DNA from: Xiphophorus maculatus
Lineage: Eukaryota; Chordata; Actinopteri; Cyprinodontiformes; Poeciliidae
Direction: 5' to 3'
Assembly (NCBI RefSeq): GCF_002775205.1
Contig: NC_036453.1
Coordinates: forward strand, 15,251,594 to 15,315,593
DNA length: 64,000 nucleotides
Part shown: piece by piece, positions 45,201 through 64,000 of the stretch
Position numbering within the stretch: position 1 is the stretch's first letter
Layout of the letters: each line of letters begins with the position of its first letter
Program-made: the position numbers and the translations under genes
Notes under the pieces: model-generated
Seen by the model: only the letters and a program-made list of their open reading frames with translations
Told to the model about the DNA's origin: nothing
Databases searched by the model: none

Positions 45201-46939
45201 TAGGCTGTCTATGGGGGGAGGCGCAGAGGGGGCGGAGGCGCTGAAGCTGGTAGCGACTCCAGCCAGAGACGGGATGTTGGCGGCGATGAGGTCTGTGATT
45301 CCGTCTAAAGTCGGGAAGTTGTCTCGCGTTGACTTTCGAGGTGAGGAGAGAGGGAGAGCATCTTCATCTGGGGGGAGGAGACAGTGATGTCATCAGTTAC
45401 ATCATTTCATAGGTTGATATTGACATTAATGCCCCCTGGTGGATTGCTCTGGAAATGTAGGACCCACCAGTGAGGACAGAGACTGAACGGATCAAAGTGA
45501 TTCTGAACCAGAGAGAAACGGGATTAATGATTCAGGACCAGAACCAGTCCCAGAACCAGCAGAAAAATCTGGCAACGTTTGTCAGGATGATTCCTGATGG
45601 AGCTTCCAGAAAAAACGACTTCATGATGATGAACTAGGCCGGAGGTTCTGGAGAATGACAGCAGAACTTTCTGGGTCTGCAGGATGGAGGAGACCCTGCT
45701 CATGGAGGCCCGGTAAAGATTTGGACCAGAACTTTCTGGCTCCAGTAACTTCATGATGTCTGACTCAATGTCTGATCAGATTCCCTCTCAGAACGAGCCG
45801 AGAGCCAACAGTTCTGCAGCTCAGCCTGGTTCCAGGCTCGGTTCTGGTCCGTTCAGGCTGCAGAGGTTCTGGTCCAGCTCCAGACTGAGCTCAACAGAAC
45901 AGCGTCTGAGGACAGACTGGTTCACAGAAGTATTGCTGGAGCCGGCCGGTCAGACTGGTTCTGCTGGTCTACGTCAGCAGCTGCTGGTGAACAATCAGTC
46001 AACCCGGGTCTTGTGACGGGCCTCAGCGGCCCGGGTCATGTGACCGATCTCTCCTCTGAATAACAAACTGAAAGGAGAAGAGAGAGCCACAGATTTTTAT
46101 CTTCAAGAAAGAGAAACTAAGATGGTTTATCAGCTGAGAGAATCTTTTACCGGATCACAACCGGTAAGACAAGAAAACTAAACAGTGTTCATGATTCCTG
46201 ACATGAAAACTAAGAGCCCAGAGTCAGAGCCCAGGTTCTGCTCTGCCATGGCTTCTGGTTCCGGTTCTGGTTCGGAACCCAGATCATTTCTGATAAACCT
46301 GCATATCAAACAGTTTTTCTCCTGGTTCAGTAGGAACGGTGGTCCTTCAGAACCGATCAGGTGGGTCCAAGTGGGTCCGGTTCTGGAAGATGATGACATC
46401 ACAGCAGAGGACAGGAAAGGTTGCAGATAAAATTCCTGCTGCTGAACAGAATCTCCCAGAACCGGACCAGTCAGGTCCATCTGATGACTCGCAGGCAGAC
46501 GGACCAATCAGAGCGCACCTGGAAACTCCTGTTTACATCCTGGCGGCAAGCTGTCTCACCATGATGCTCTGATGAGGTCATGATGATGTCACAGCTGGAG
46601 CCAACCTGCTGAGGTCAGTCTGTGACCTCATCTGTGACCAGGAGGTCAAAGGTCATTAGATGCCTGCTGGTTAGAGTAGTGAACCTGTTGGACCTTCAGT
46701 GAGGCCGGATCTGGACTGGAACCAGAACAAGAGTGTTTACCTGTGCTCTGGTGCCGTCCTCTTGGGAAGCTCAGCTGCAGCTCATGAGCCGAGTTTCTGA
46801 AACACAAAGTCTGAGTCAGCCCGAGTCGGTCTGGTGGATGAATCGGTACCAGGTGAGCTCACCTGTTTAGGACTGAGGGGACGCTCTTGGAGGAGTGGAG
46901 CCGAGGTTTTGGAACTGGAGGAGAAGGGGGCAGAGCCAT
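33291..46939 (-). CDS. ARAP-like Arf-GAP/Rho-GAP protein with PH domains
   Basis: Phosphoinositide-linked dual GAP for Arf and Rho GTPases, acting on actin and membrane traffic. Coding exons, 5' to 3': 46939-46863, 46796-46741, 45367-44939, 43860-43671, 43596-43501, 43149-43045, 42950-42890, 42802-42682, 42112-41848, 41774-41575, 41467-41382, 39667-39485, 39401-39333, 39257-39158, 39090-39034, 38489-38354, 37245-37146, 37080-36879, 36650-36605, 36500-36286, 35952-35743, 35662-35557, 35482-35341, 33359-33291; 1106 residues. N-terminus [13 protein letters not shown]; disordered to about 280; PH1 about 298-392 ([20 protein letters not shown]); PH2 to about 485; ArfGAP with CGDC-x16-CHNC and [14 protein letters not shown] holding the catalytic Arg; PH3 and PH4 about 675-890; RhoGAP with arginine finger EGLYRRCG and [17 protein letters not shown]. 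It ends with the acidic [16 protein letters not shown]. Human ARAPs are about 1450-1700 residues and add SAM, RA and PH5; none is found here. ARAP3 maps to human 5q31, so an arap3 relative is likely. Confidence 0.85.
33544..34431. mobile_element. Non-autonomous hAT element, 888 bp
   Basis: Starts CAGCCTTTCTCAAACTGTTGG; the right end, read inverted, is CAGTGTTTCTCAAAGTTTATC. It is flanked by an 8-bp duplication GATTAGAG (33536-33543) / GATTAAAG (34432-34439) with one mismatch. The left part holds a relic reading [18 protein letters not shown], like the start of BED-type hAT transposases. The rest is AT-rich filler. In the last intron of the ARAP-like gene. Confidence 0.88.
34440..34632 (+). 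mobile_element. RTE-like LINE 3' fragment
   Basis: Reads [19 protein letters not shown], the well-known end of RTE/Rex-type reverse transcriptase ORFs in fish, followed by cgaccccggataagcggaag and aaaatggatggat. 5'-truncated, with a stop inside. The hAT element above sits directly at its 5' edge. Confidence 0.8.
34855..35045. repeat. 12-bp minisatellite 'gagctaatccca'
   Basis: About 16 copies of gagctaatccca or gagccaatccca in the last intron of the ARAP-like gene. The 12-bp period gives an open [10 protein letters not shown] frame on the minus strand, which is not a gene. The preceding and following stretches are rich in agctaacag words. Confidence 0.95.
36228..36268. repeat. Perfect hairpin, 15-bp arms, 11-nt loop
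   Basis: Arms 36228-36242 (gtccacttcctgttg) and 36254-36268 are exact reverse complements. It lies 17 bases beyond the RhoGAP exon 36500-36286, within the following intron. Confidence 0.9.
37246..38353 (-). other. ARAP-like gene intron
   Basis: About 1.1 kb intron, mostly AT-rich with some ttagc/gctaa words. No exon or known element seen. Confidence 0.55.
38490..39033 (-). other. ARAP-like gene intron, GGTTCTG-rich
   Basis: This intron has the runs ctggttctggctctggttct (38911-38940) and many caatcagaacc words. No exon found. Open frames in it are low-complexity. Confidence 0.55.
39405..39451. repeat. (CAA)n(CAT)n microsatellite in an ARAP-like intron
   Basis: Perfect (CAA/CAT) trinucleotide run, just after the acceptor of the exon 39401-39333 on the minus strand, so it forms part of that intron's 3' region ((GATG)/(GTT) on the sense strand). 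Confidence 0.95.
40090..40430. repeat. 42-bp minisatellite 'aatgctaatgctagcctacctacagctaac...'
   Basis: About eight copies of a 42-bp unit made of two related 21-bp halves. The words ccaatgctaa and ctagcctac are those of the 21-bp array at 29650-31410. Open on both strands for over 100 codons because 42 is a multiple of three. Confidence 0.93.
40478..40518 (-). repeat. 41-bp exact copy of an exon/donor junction, copy in intron
   Basis: Identical over 41 bp to 41360-41400. On the minus strand it reads the last 19 bases of the exon 41467-41382 (...ctgatacag), the GTGAAG donor and 16 more intron bases. Sequences outside the 41 bp do not match. The two copies lie 882 bp apart. Confidence 0.95.
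41360..41400 (-). repeat. 41-bp exact repeat, copy spanning the genuine exon end
   Basis: Same 41 bp as 40478-40518. This copy spans the end of the ArfGAP exon (coding WTEPLIQ) and its donor site. Confidence 0.95.
43150..43500 (-). other. ARAP-like gene intron
   Basis: Intron of 351 bp between the PH1 start and the Pro-rich exon; nothing else recognised. Confidence 0.6.
44638..44670. repeat. Perfect hairpin, 13-bp arms, 7-nt loop
   Basis: Arms 44638-44650 (atgttctagattg) and 44658-44670 are exact reverse complements around atgaatc. The word cattcatcaatct just upstream is a further inverted copy of attgatgaat, so the locus is a nested quasi-palindrome. Confidence 0.9.
44688..44890. mobile_element. 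hAT-type MITE, 203 bp, copy 2
   Basis: Starts CAGCGATCCCCAAAGTCGGT and ends CTTTGGGGACCCCTG. Flanked by a perfect 8-bp target duplication GTCTAAGG at 44680-44687 and 44891-44898. Same length and arms as the copy at 29836-30038. The perfect duplication suggests this copy is the younger of the two. Confidence 0.95.
45368..46740 (-). other. ARAP-like gene intron 2
   Basis: About 1.4 kb. Many CAGAACC/GGTTCTG words. No exon, element or array identified. Confidence 0.6.
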
Positions 46940-49079
46940 CTGCAGAGCAAGAGCACAGAGACCCATCAGAGCTGACACTGACCTTCCTGAGGAAAACACA
47001 CCTAGCAGGGAGAGGTCAAAGGTCGTTCCCAGCTCCTTTCTCAGGAGGAAGACACACCTGGAAGAGCCAGACATTTCCCTGAACCAATAAAGCGAAGACA
47101 TGAGGAGAGCCAAGTCGGACCCTGAGTGTTCGGATCCATCCCGTCTCCACGGAGACTTTTCCTAACAACATGGAAGGTATGATATCACCAGGACCTGGAC
47201 TCCTATATGACACACGGGCCTGGTACCGACCCAGAGACGATGGTCCACTAGAGCCAATCAGTTTCTTAACATTTATGGGAAAACTAAATCAGTTTCTCTA
47301 AACGAAAAATTAATCAGCAGATTTCAGTTTAACTCCTGTAACCGAATCTGGGTCTCCTTCTTTCAGAACCGCTTGCCAATAGAACCCAGAACCTCCCTTC
47401 TCCATGTTCTCCTAACCCTCAGTTTGGGTTCACCTGAACAGGTAAAGTCTTCCTGAGAAACAGAAGCAGATCTTACCTTGCTGTCGTCTCCTCAGAGGCT
47501 CCCAGACACCTGCAGTTCACCTGTTCACTGGTTCACCTGTCTGTCCCGGGACCTGCACTGCTACCTGTGGCTCACCTGTGGACCGGGTGTGTCTGCTCTA
47601 TTCTTTTCTGCTCTAATAAACTGCTGCGGCTGGTTTTCTGTCTCTGTGAGGACACCCTTTGCAGAACTCTCAGGGTTCTGGTCTGGTCCGGTCTAACATG
47701 CTGGACTTCTGAAGGAGTCCAGAGATGTTTCCAGAACCAAAACCAGACAAAATGGGATCCAGAGATCCACAGAGCCCAGGTTCTAATCCGAACTGGGAAG
47801 TCAGAACCTGCTAGCTCAGAACCTTCAGAACCAGAGCTATCAGAACTTTACAGAGGACGTTTCACCAGAGCAGGACCGCCAGTTCCTCTGAGACGGTTTT
47901 ATAGAGCGGCTTCACTTGTTCTACCTGCTGCAGGAATGTGGGCGGAGCTTCCTCTGGCTGTGCCGAGTCATGTTGCTGTGTGTGCGTGTGCTTGTGTGCG
48001 GGCATGTACGTGTGTGGGTGTGTGTGTGTGTGTGTGTGTGTGTGAGCGTGTGTGTGTGTATTTACCGTGTCAAACCTGCATCAGAATCAGAACTCCAGAT
48101 TCTGGTGTCGGTCCAGGAGTTTCAGAACCTTCAGTCTGTACGCGGTTCTGACCCGCTGATCTGATCTGCAGAACTCCCTGAGAGCTGATGATGATGACGA
48201 TGGTGATGAAGAGTGACTTGTCAGACAGCAGATCTGAGTCCCACTGAAACCCGATCCAGCCGGTCTGAAAGGTTCTGCTGTAATGGTCCAGTTCTGGGAG
48301 CTTCAGTTGGCGTCAGAGTGAGACATCCGACCCAGAGAGGATCTCTGGTTCTGAGAACTGGGACAAGATTTAATCTGTTGACTTTCTTTAAGACCACGCC
48401 CCCATCAGACCACGCCCCATTATGCCACGCCCCTTATTTACCTGGGTCTCAGTGAAGCGGCACCACCTATAGGCCCAGCTTTGGGTCATTATGGTTCTGA
48501 ATCTGGCCTAAAAGCAGAACCATCTCTCTGGCACCAGAACAGGGTCTGTGTTCTTGCTGTTGAGCCAATCGGATCTGGGTCAACTGGTTCTGATCACAAA
48601 GAAATCAGATAGAGGTCAGATCTAACCCTATAGAGAGCCTGGTTCTGTCAGATCTAACCAGATAGAGAGCCTGGTTCTGTTCAGATGAACCTGGTTCATC
48701 AGAACCTGTGATCAGAACCTTCCAGTAGCTCTCCACCAGCAGACGGTGAGTGTGAAGCTTTGCAGTCCTCTGGGCTGGATGCAGCGACTGCAGGCTTTAG
48801 TATACACACCGCCTGCTATAACTATTCATTTTATGATATTTTAATATTGAAAAAGATTTATTTGAAAAAGTTTTACTTTATTAGTATTTTATATTTCAGT
48901 CTTTAAAATGCCAGAATTAATTTAAATTCTAAATCGGATTTTCTGATCAGTTATTTCAGAAACATTTCCACCAAACTCTTCCTCAGCCACAGTGACAACA
49001 TTCTGAGGCGTTTCTGCCCCCTGCTGGCTCCTTAATGCCAGCACAGTCTGCTTCACTCCTGCATTCAGCTGCTGCTGCT

Positions 49080-49212
49080 TACTGAGCTGGACCAGAAACA
49101 GGACCATGAACAAAACCAAGACCAGAACCAGAACAAAAACCAGGACCAAAACAAGAAGCAGGACCAGAATCAAAACCAGAACCAGGACCAGGAACAAAAC
49201 CAGGACTAGAAC
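49080..49212. repeat. accagaaccagga/accaaaac minisatellite
   Basis: Degenerate units of 6 and 12 bp (accaga, accaggaccaaa, aacaaaaccagg), built from the same CAGAACC word as the chm tail repeat. Open on the minus strand as VLVLVLVL, not a gene. Confidence 0.85.
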
Positions 49213-50849
49213 CTCATGTGGTTCTGGTTCAGTAAAGCCTGGGTTTAGAGTTTTCACTGACATGAACTGAAGACAGACTGAAGCTCCCATACTGCTGTAT
49301 GTGTGTTAGTGCATGTGTGTGTTCTGGTTTAGCTATTCTAATTAGGCCCATTTCTGATGTATTTCTATCCTTGTGAAGACCGATGGCATTATGGGGCCCG
49401 AAGCCCGGTTCTACTGCGCTGACCCCGTGGTTTAGGGAAAATGTCTGGGTTACAGATAAACACGTTTACTAAAATGAATCCTACACAAGTTCCTCATATG
49501 GGTAGAAACTGGTGTTTAGACCCGACCCACTTCCTGTCAAAGGAGAGACGGGGCGGGCGAGCGAATTGAAAACAGACCTCCTCTCTCTTTCTCGCTCGCC
49601 CAGCTGGATCAGAGTCAGACTGAAGAGGAGCAGTGAGGAAGAGGAACAGTGAGGAAGATCCGATAGAACCGAGGAGTGGAGCTTCATCTGAAGGTTTCTA
49701 ACTTTTCTTTCTGTAACTTTTGCTGATTCTGCAGTTCTGAGGTTCTGCCGGTCCAGTTGGAGGTTCCGTCTGTGCGGCTGGAGGTTCTGCTGGTCTGGTT
49801 GGAGGTTCTGGGTTCTGAACCCAGGCAGTCTGGCAGGAAAAGTCTCTGAGTGGAGTTCTGCTGGTTCTGATCCGATCCCCTCCACGGCTGCTCGGAAACT
49901 TGTTTCAGGTCAGGAAGTTGATCCACAGAGGATCTGGTCCCAGATCAGCAGCCGGCGGTTCTGATCCGGTCATCCAGATCCTCACAGAACTTCCAGGTTC
50001 CTAAAGAACCCAACTGAACTGCCAGAACCAGCAAAACTATTCTGGCAGAATGACATCAGGACCAGCTGAAGGGTTCTGACGGACAGCTCCAAATACATGG
50101 ACCGGACCGGGACCGGAGCTGGACCCAGATCTCCATCTGGACCTCTAACTGGAACTGAAACTGGACTTGGATCTGGACCCAGAACCGGACCTAAGACAGG
50201 AGGTTCTGGAGCTTCTGCAGCTGAGCCCGGTGAGCTCAGAGACCAAGAAGGAAACTGCTGTTGTTGTGACATCATGAGCATCTGCTGCTGACCCCAGACA
50301 GTCACATGACCGCATCATGACCTCATGACCATCATGACATCATCGTGACCTCAGCTCACCTTCCCGTGTCCTGAGTTGTAACAGCTGCTGGTTCTTGTTC
50401 TGTTCTGGTTCTGCTCACTCTTTCTTTCTCTGTCTGCAGGTCAGAGGTGATCAGTCTAAACCAATCAGGTGCCAGACAACAGGTCACCTGGGGCGCTGAC
50501 AGCCAGGTGAGAGTGACATCACAACTACTTTGTGATTGGCTGCTGCAGGTTACCTGGACAGACGTTACCTGAGGACGAGGACACAGCAGCTACTCTCTCT
50601 CTCCTCGCTGCAGCCACAGGAAATACCTTCTTGTTTATTTTCTTCTTCTGTGGTCCAGCCACATTCTTTCCTCAACCAGGACCAGCTGTGATTGGCTGAG
50701 CCCAGAGCAGGACGAGCTCTGATTGGACGGCTGCCCTCCGGCACAGTGAGGGATTTGTTTCCGTCTGTTTGAAGGAGCTCAACTGCTTTAACAGACGCTG
50801 CCTCCAGGAAAACCCACCAGAACCAGAATCTGGGTCAGTACCCTGCCTT

Positions 50850-50895
50850 TCCCTGTGGTTCTGTTCAGACAGTTTGCTGAACAGAACCACAGGGA
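50850..50895. repeat. Perfect hairpin, 19-bp arms, 8-nt loop
   Basis: Arms 50850-50868 (tccctgtggttctgttcag) and 50877-50895 are exact reverse complements around acagtttg. In the upstream region or first intron of the pdgfrb-like gene. Confidence 0.95.
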
Positions 50896-51241
50896 CAGAA
50901 CGGTTCTAGACCCGGTCCTGGTCCGGCAGACGAGTCAGAGGAGAAGTCGAGTCCAACTCATAAAACTGAATCAGAACCTGATAGACATGTTAAGAGGCTC
51001 GTTAACAATCTGGCAGATGAATCTGACCCTGGGTCTGATATAAACACTCGGATCAGTCGGGATGATCAGATTAATCTGGATTAGAGGACCATGCTTGGCT
51101 GATCAGAGCTGATCAGCTGATTGATGGAATCTGATCAATTTCAGGTCTTCAGGCTGAAGTCGGAGGCGTCTGAAAGTTTCATCTCCAGGCCTCGGCTTCT
51201 AACAGACTTTTATTGTGAAATGTCCATCAGGACCAGCAGCC

Positions 51242-59919
<8,678 letters not shown>

Positions 59920-60959
59920 AGGTGCCGCCTGGTGTTGGCCCCGCCCCGGTGCAGCTGGACCAATCAGAGACAGAGGAGCAGCCATATTTCCTGCTAATAC
60001 GAAGACAGAAGCAGCTCTGGCTCCGATTTATCCGCAGTCATACTCTACGCCATGTAGCTCTACTCAGATTACCTGCTCCTGGACCAAATGGCCCAGGACC
60101 AAATGCTTCAATAAAATATATTCAACAGCTTCTCAGTCTCATTCAACAGACGTGATCCACCTTCATCATCAGTTCTCTGCCCCATCCCTGTGGGGTCGCG
60201 AGGTCATACTGCTGCTAGTTTTCTGTAGCATGTCTGCTTCCTTCAGGTGAGTTCAGGAGTTCTTGGAGGTAAATCTTTTCAGTTTCTGGTTTTCAGACGT
60301 AAATGAAGGTTAAAACGTGAAGCATTTACTTAGCACCAGAGTCTTTAGCAGTTCATTTTAAATGACGGAAAGCTGTTAGCATGAACCAGTTAGCTCGCTA
60401 ACATCAGGCTAGCTTTGAGATTGACCAGTTAATGCAGAATCATCTGAAGAATCTGGTGAAACTTCCAGCTAATTTCACCCTCGTCGTCTCTAACCTGCTC
60501 TGATTGAAGAACTAATTGCACTAGATTATTCCACAGTCACAGCACAATAATCCAGTTTCTAACCTAGATTAAACTGCTGTGGGTTTTGGGTAATCGGGTG
60601 GAATGTCCCTTTAGCTGAATCAGAACCAGGTTCAGGTTTTTCCGTGTTTACGGGTTTCTGTCTGCAGCCTCTTCTGGTTTCTAATCGGATCAGGTGCCAA
60701 CCCCACAAACCGGGTCACCAGTTTCACTGTAGCTGTGTTCTGGTTCTGGTTCTCATTCAGCCTGAAGATTAACATTTAGTTATTATTAAAATACTAAAAT
60801 GACCTCTAAGGATAAAACACTGGTTTGTGTTGAATGTGATGAGTTATAATCTACTGGTCGTCTCATTAGAATCTATTTAAGCCTCAGGAAATGATGGAAA
60901 CAATTTTTATTCTAATTATTGTAGGATAAATAACATTTATTATGTTCCTCAAACCTTCG

Positions 60960-61070
60960 ATGGACTGGTGACCTGTCCAGGGTGTACCCTGCCTCGTCCG
61001 AAATGTCTCGCTGGAGATAGGCACCAGACCTCAAAAGGGACAAAGGCGTAAGAAAGTGGATGGATGTTCC
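60960..61070 (+). mobile_element. Non-LTR retroposon 3' tail fragment
   Basis: The words gtgacctgtccagggtgtac, cgctggagataggcaccag and gaaagtggatggatg match the tail at 17174-17360. Strongly diverged and 5'-truncated. Confidence 0.6.
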
Positions 61071-61093
61071 TCAAACTAAAATGGTGATGGTTG

Positions 61094-61434
61094 TAACACT
61101 TTATTTGAAGGGGTGAGCTCTGTACATAAGACATAACACTGTCATAAATAACAGGATGGAGTCTTCATGAATGTTTACAACTGTTGTCATAAGGTGTCAT
61201 TCGGTAAATAACACATTTAATCAATGTAGAGTTGCATTAAAAGTCCAATATAAGAGTGAACTTTGCATTATTTGGTCAATAATGATCCTTTTAATGCAAA
61301 GTTCTATTAAAAGTTGCATTGAAAATGTTATTTACAGAATGACACTTAATGACAACGGTCATAAACATTCATAAACACTCCATGTTCACGACTGTCATGT
61401 CAGTCTTATGTAGACCCCTTCAGATAAAATGGTG
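61094..61434. mobile_element. Palindromic MITE with long inverted arms
   Basis: Left arm aacactttatttgaaggggt ... tacataagac; the right arm read inverted is accattttatctgaaggggt ... ctacataagac. Arms stay similar for about 130 bp each (gtcataa, gaatgtttatgac, tgtcattctgtaaataac). No coding capacity. No clear target duplication, so the superfamily is not assigned. Confidence 0.8.
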
Positions 61435-64000
61435 CCATAGTTGTTTTCTGAAAGCATCGCATCATCATCATCATCGTTTCTGCGTTGCGTATTTCTGAGG
61501 TGTGTGAAAACAGCTGCAGTTTGGTCCTGAAGCTCAGCTCCTCATCTGGACGTTGAGGATCTAACGCTGCAGCGATAACGCCGACGTCCAGACGCTGCAG
61601 CAGTTCAATCTTCATACGGTCGGCTCTCATGGACAATCTGGAGGTGTGCGCTGTTACAGCCGGCCTGGGCTGCGAACAGCTACTGGCAGTTTCTACTATC
61701 TGCCAGGTTCTACTGCGGTCTGTGAGTCAATAAAACCACGGAAATCACACACACACGGTCAGGATAACTTATCTTCAGCTCAACAAAAATCGAGCTTTGG
61801 CTTTTGGAGCAAAACGGACAGAAATGATAAAAACAGCACTTATATAATTATTTATTGTAGTATAATGAAACATATTTCTCGCCTGCCATAGCAATGCATG
61901 GAAGGCACCTGTTGTTCTACCGTCAATAGAATGCCGCTTTATTTATATATTTCAAATGTATCAAAACGTGCGGCTTGATCTCGGCATTAGGCTATTTTTT
62001 TATTGGGGTTTCGACTAAAAATGGCGACGGAATTAGCGAAAAACGAGCAAAATTTCCAACTGCCGACATTTAGAGTGTGATTTATGGTGGACTTCTGATT
62101 TTTTAACTCCTCACGCCCACAAATATCGCTCTACTGGTATAAAAGTCGATCTTGACATCACACCGAATGCCTGCTTCTGAAAAATGTTTTCAAATTTTCT
62201 CTAAAGTTTAGGGTTTTCTGTCAAGATTCTCCAGAGCGAACTGGTGTCGCAGGGAAAACTCAGGCTCTCAGGCATTCATTTTCATACTTTTCTCAAAAGT
62301 GTCAGAGCACCTCTCTCTCGTTGCTATTACTGTGAGTGAGGTTCCGATATGTATCGAAAACTATTAATTTCATAATTATGAATGAAGTATTTATTCCCTG
62401 TAATGACTTTCTGCAAAAAACGTTCAAAATAAATATCAATTCCTGTGTTATTTCTATATCACCATCACTTTCTATGACTGAGATTTTGAGATGTGGTGGA
62501 AAATGACTACAAGTTAACATCTGCTGATCATGTTATATGAAATGCTTGTGAACTCTCACCAAAAGAACTACTTGGGTTACATGTACAAGGCTGGGAGTTG
62601 TTTTCTACAGCTGCATCAGAACCAGACTGTCTCGCCCCTTGTTTTTTAATTCCTTATCCTTGGTATAAAACTCATGTGTTGTCTCTGCCTGGCAGAGCTT
62701 TTCATCCAGACCTGCTTCATTACCGATTGTCCTTCAAGCTCTCTGTATTGTGCTCAATATTTGAATAAACCTGATTGAGTGATTTCACCTGAACAGTGCT
62801 TGGTAAAATAGTTTTTTTCCCCCCACAACAGAGACGATAAACCTCTTTTCCTTTGCAACTTCATGAAGGTTTTTAGGAAGATTTTCAGGAGTGACAGAAA
62901 TCTACTCCATCTTATAACAAAATTCGGTCTTCCAACAGGGATGTAGGATTAAATTATGATATTAGCGATTTAATCCTCGGGCTAAGTTTTTACCCACAAA
63001 TACTGATTTCTAAAAATCAGCTCAATTTTAAAAGTGAAATAATTCTATTTAAGAGAGTGCTTAAACGCTGCAACATCACAAAAGCCCAATGTTTATACCA
63101 ATATGTTAACATCTCAATTTAAGATTTGAAATTCCTCTTGCATTCGTTACATTTCGTTTAACTTTCCTCAATTTGTGACTATTCTTTTTATTTCGTCTTT
63201 TCCTGCTCAGTTTATCATATCTATCTTTTTTATTACTAATGTGTGCCTAGTACTGATTTTTTTTGTTGTAGAATTTTCTATAAAGACGAAAACACAAACT
63301 CTGCCATAATTTCGCCTTTTAACTCCATACGTCACATGCAGCAATGAATTGTGGGTAATACATTTCACCAAATGTGGGTTTAGTGTAAGGGCGGAAATAG
63401 GACACAAAACGGGCGGAGCCAAAGCAGGAAGTGGAGAATTTGGGACACACTACGACCTGAAACCCTCCAACACAACATCAGAAGGATGGACCGGATCTTC
63501 CTCACTGATGCTGGATCTGACCACGCCCCCTCTCCGACCACGCCCCTTCTCTGACCACGCCCCGGGTCTGTTGCCCCGCCCCCTCCTGTCTTTCCTCCTG
63601 CTGCTGAGTTCATTTTCATCATTCTCATAATGTTTACAAACATCTCAGATTCATAGAGACATGAGAATCATATTCAGATTGAATCACTATTCAATATAAT
63701 AAATGATAAAAGAAAACAAGAATCAGGATTATTTAAACTATTTGTAATTCCAACCATTCAATTTTTTCAGTTTTGGGCTGATCAGCTCCTCAGAGCAACA
63801 GAACAATTTTAATTAATTCATATTAAGATAATTCAGCCATTACCTCGACGTATCTGGACTCGGGTCACTCCAGGTCGTCACAGATGAACTTCTGGTCCCG
63901 TCTGATCCAAACCTGAACTGGTCAGTTTCTCAGAGTCAAAACGTCACAAACTGGAGTCGTTTATGAGCTTTGAAAATTGTTTGATGATGTGATTGCAGAA

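Larger units (their letters stand above)
46940..51241. other. Divergent intergenic region, ARAP-like (-) and pdgfrb-like (+)
   Basis: Must contain both promoters. The ARAP-like ATG follows an acceptor AG directly, so a 5' UTR exon lies somewhere above 46939. The G/C-rich, purine-rich block at 49540-49690, ending in ctgaag|gtttct, is a candidate pdgfrb-like first exon; not proven. Repeats: (GT)n at about 48010-48058, three ccacgcccc words at 48393-48432, an accagaaccagga minisatellite at 49080-49212, and the hairpin 50850-50895. Open frames at 47567-48151 and 49982-50305 are low-complexity and not called. Confidence 0.55.
59920..64000. other. pdgfrb-like 3' UTR and gene-free end of the window
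   Basis: Polyadenylation signal at 60110-60115. Beyond it I see a LINE tail (60960-61070), a palindromic MITE (61094-61434), AT-rich sequence and three ccacgcccc words at about 63522-63562. No exon of a further gene, such as csf1r which follows PDGFRB in human, is recognised before the end. Confidence 0.6.

Noticed and set aside
47567-48151. A 194-codon frame between the ARAP-like and pdgfrb-like genes
   Set aside because: Part of it is the translation of a (GT)n microsatellite, and there are no splice sites or similarity to support it.
62531-62830. A stretch with TGTT...AACA ends, a TATA-like box and AATAAA, resembling a solo LTR
   Set aside because: No target duplication is seen at the ends and the boundaries are arbitrary; an old solo LTR remains possible but is not supported.

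Overview
The window is a stretch of a teleost fish genome. Evidence: short-intron, multi-exon vertebrate genes, fish-type repeats (Tc1, hAT MITEs, RTE/L2-like LINE tails) and linked genes whose human counterparts mostly lie on chromosome 5q (ADAMTS2, NDUFA2, IK, an ARAP, PDGFRB). A spiny-rayed (percomorph) fish is most likely; I cannot name the species. All exon models were read by eye from splice sites and protein similarity. For every gene the coding exons sum to a multiple of three.

Layout. 1-5876 (+): 3' part of an ADAMTS2/3/14-type procollagen N-proteinase; its 5' part lies outside the window. 7458-11049 (+): ndufa2, a complex I subunit with a Tc1-type transposon in intron 1. 12246-16641 (+): ik (RED splicing factor), 19 coding exons, one intron of the AT-AC U12 class. 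17769-22691 (+): chm, Rab escort protein, 17 coding exons. 23436-26266 (+): a GIMAP-type GTPase with two AIG1 domains. 27975-32040 (+): a small one-Ig-domain receptor with a tyrosine-motif tail, whose intron holds a 1.8 kb minisatellite. 46939-33291 (-): a 1106-residue ARAP-like protein (PH-PH-ArfGAP-PH-PH-RhoGAP) without the SAM, RA and last PH domains of the known ARAPs. 51242-59919 (+): a pdgfrb-like receptor tyrosine kinase, complete. 59920-64000: no gene seen, only repeats.

The genes are not an operon-like unit. ndufa2, ik and chm are housekeeping (respiration, splicing, Rab prenylation). The GIMAP and the Ig receptor look like immune genes inserted in, or kept beside, a conserved chromosome-5q-like block. 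The ARAP-like gene and the pdgfrb-like gene are divergent and share about 4.3 kb of upstream DNA.

The most unusual signals are (1) a dispersed set of perfect or near-perfect short hairpins with 6-11 base loops, fitting template-switch mutations; (2) the U12 AT-AC intron in ik; (3) the shortened ARAP architecture; (4) a 41-bp exact repeat that copies an exon/splice-donor junction into the middle of an ARAP intron; and (5) a window-wide excess of the GGTTCTG/CAGAACC word and of GCTAA-based minisatellites.
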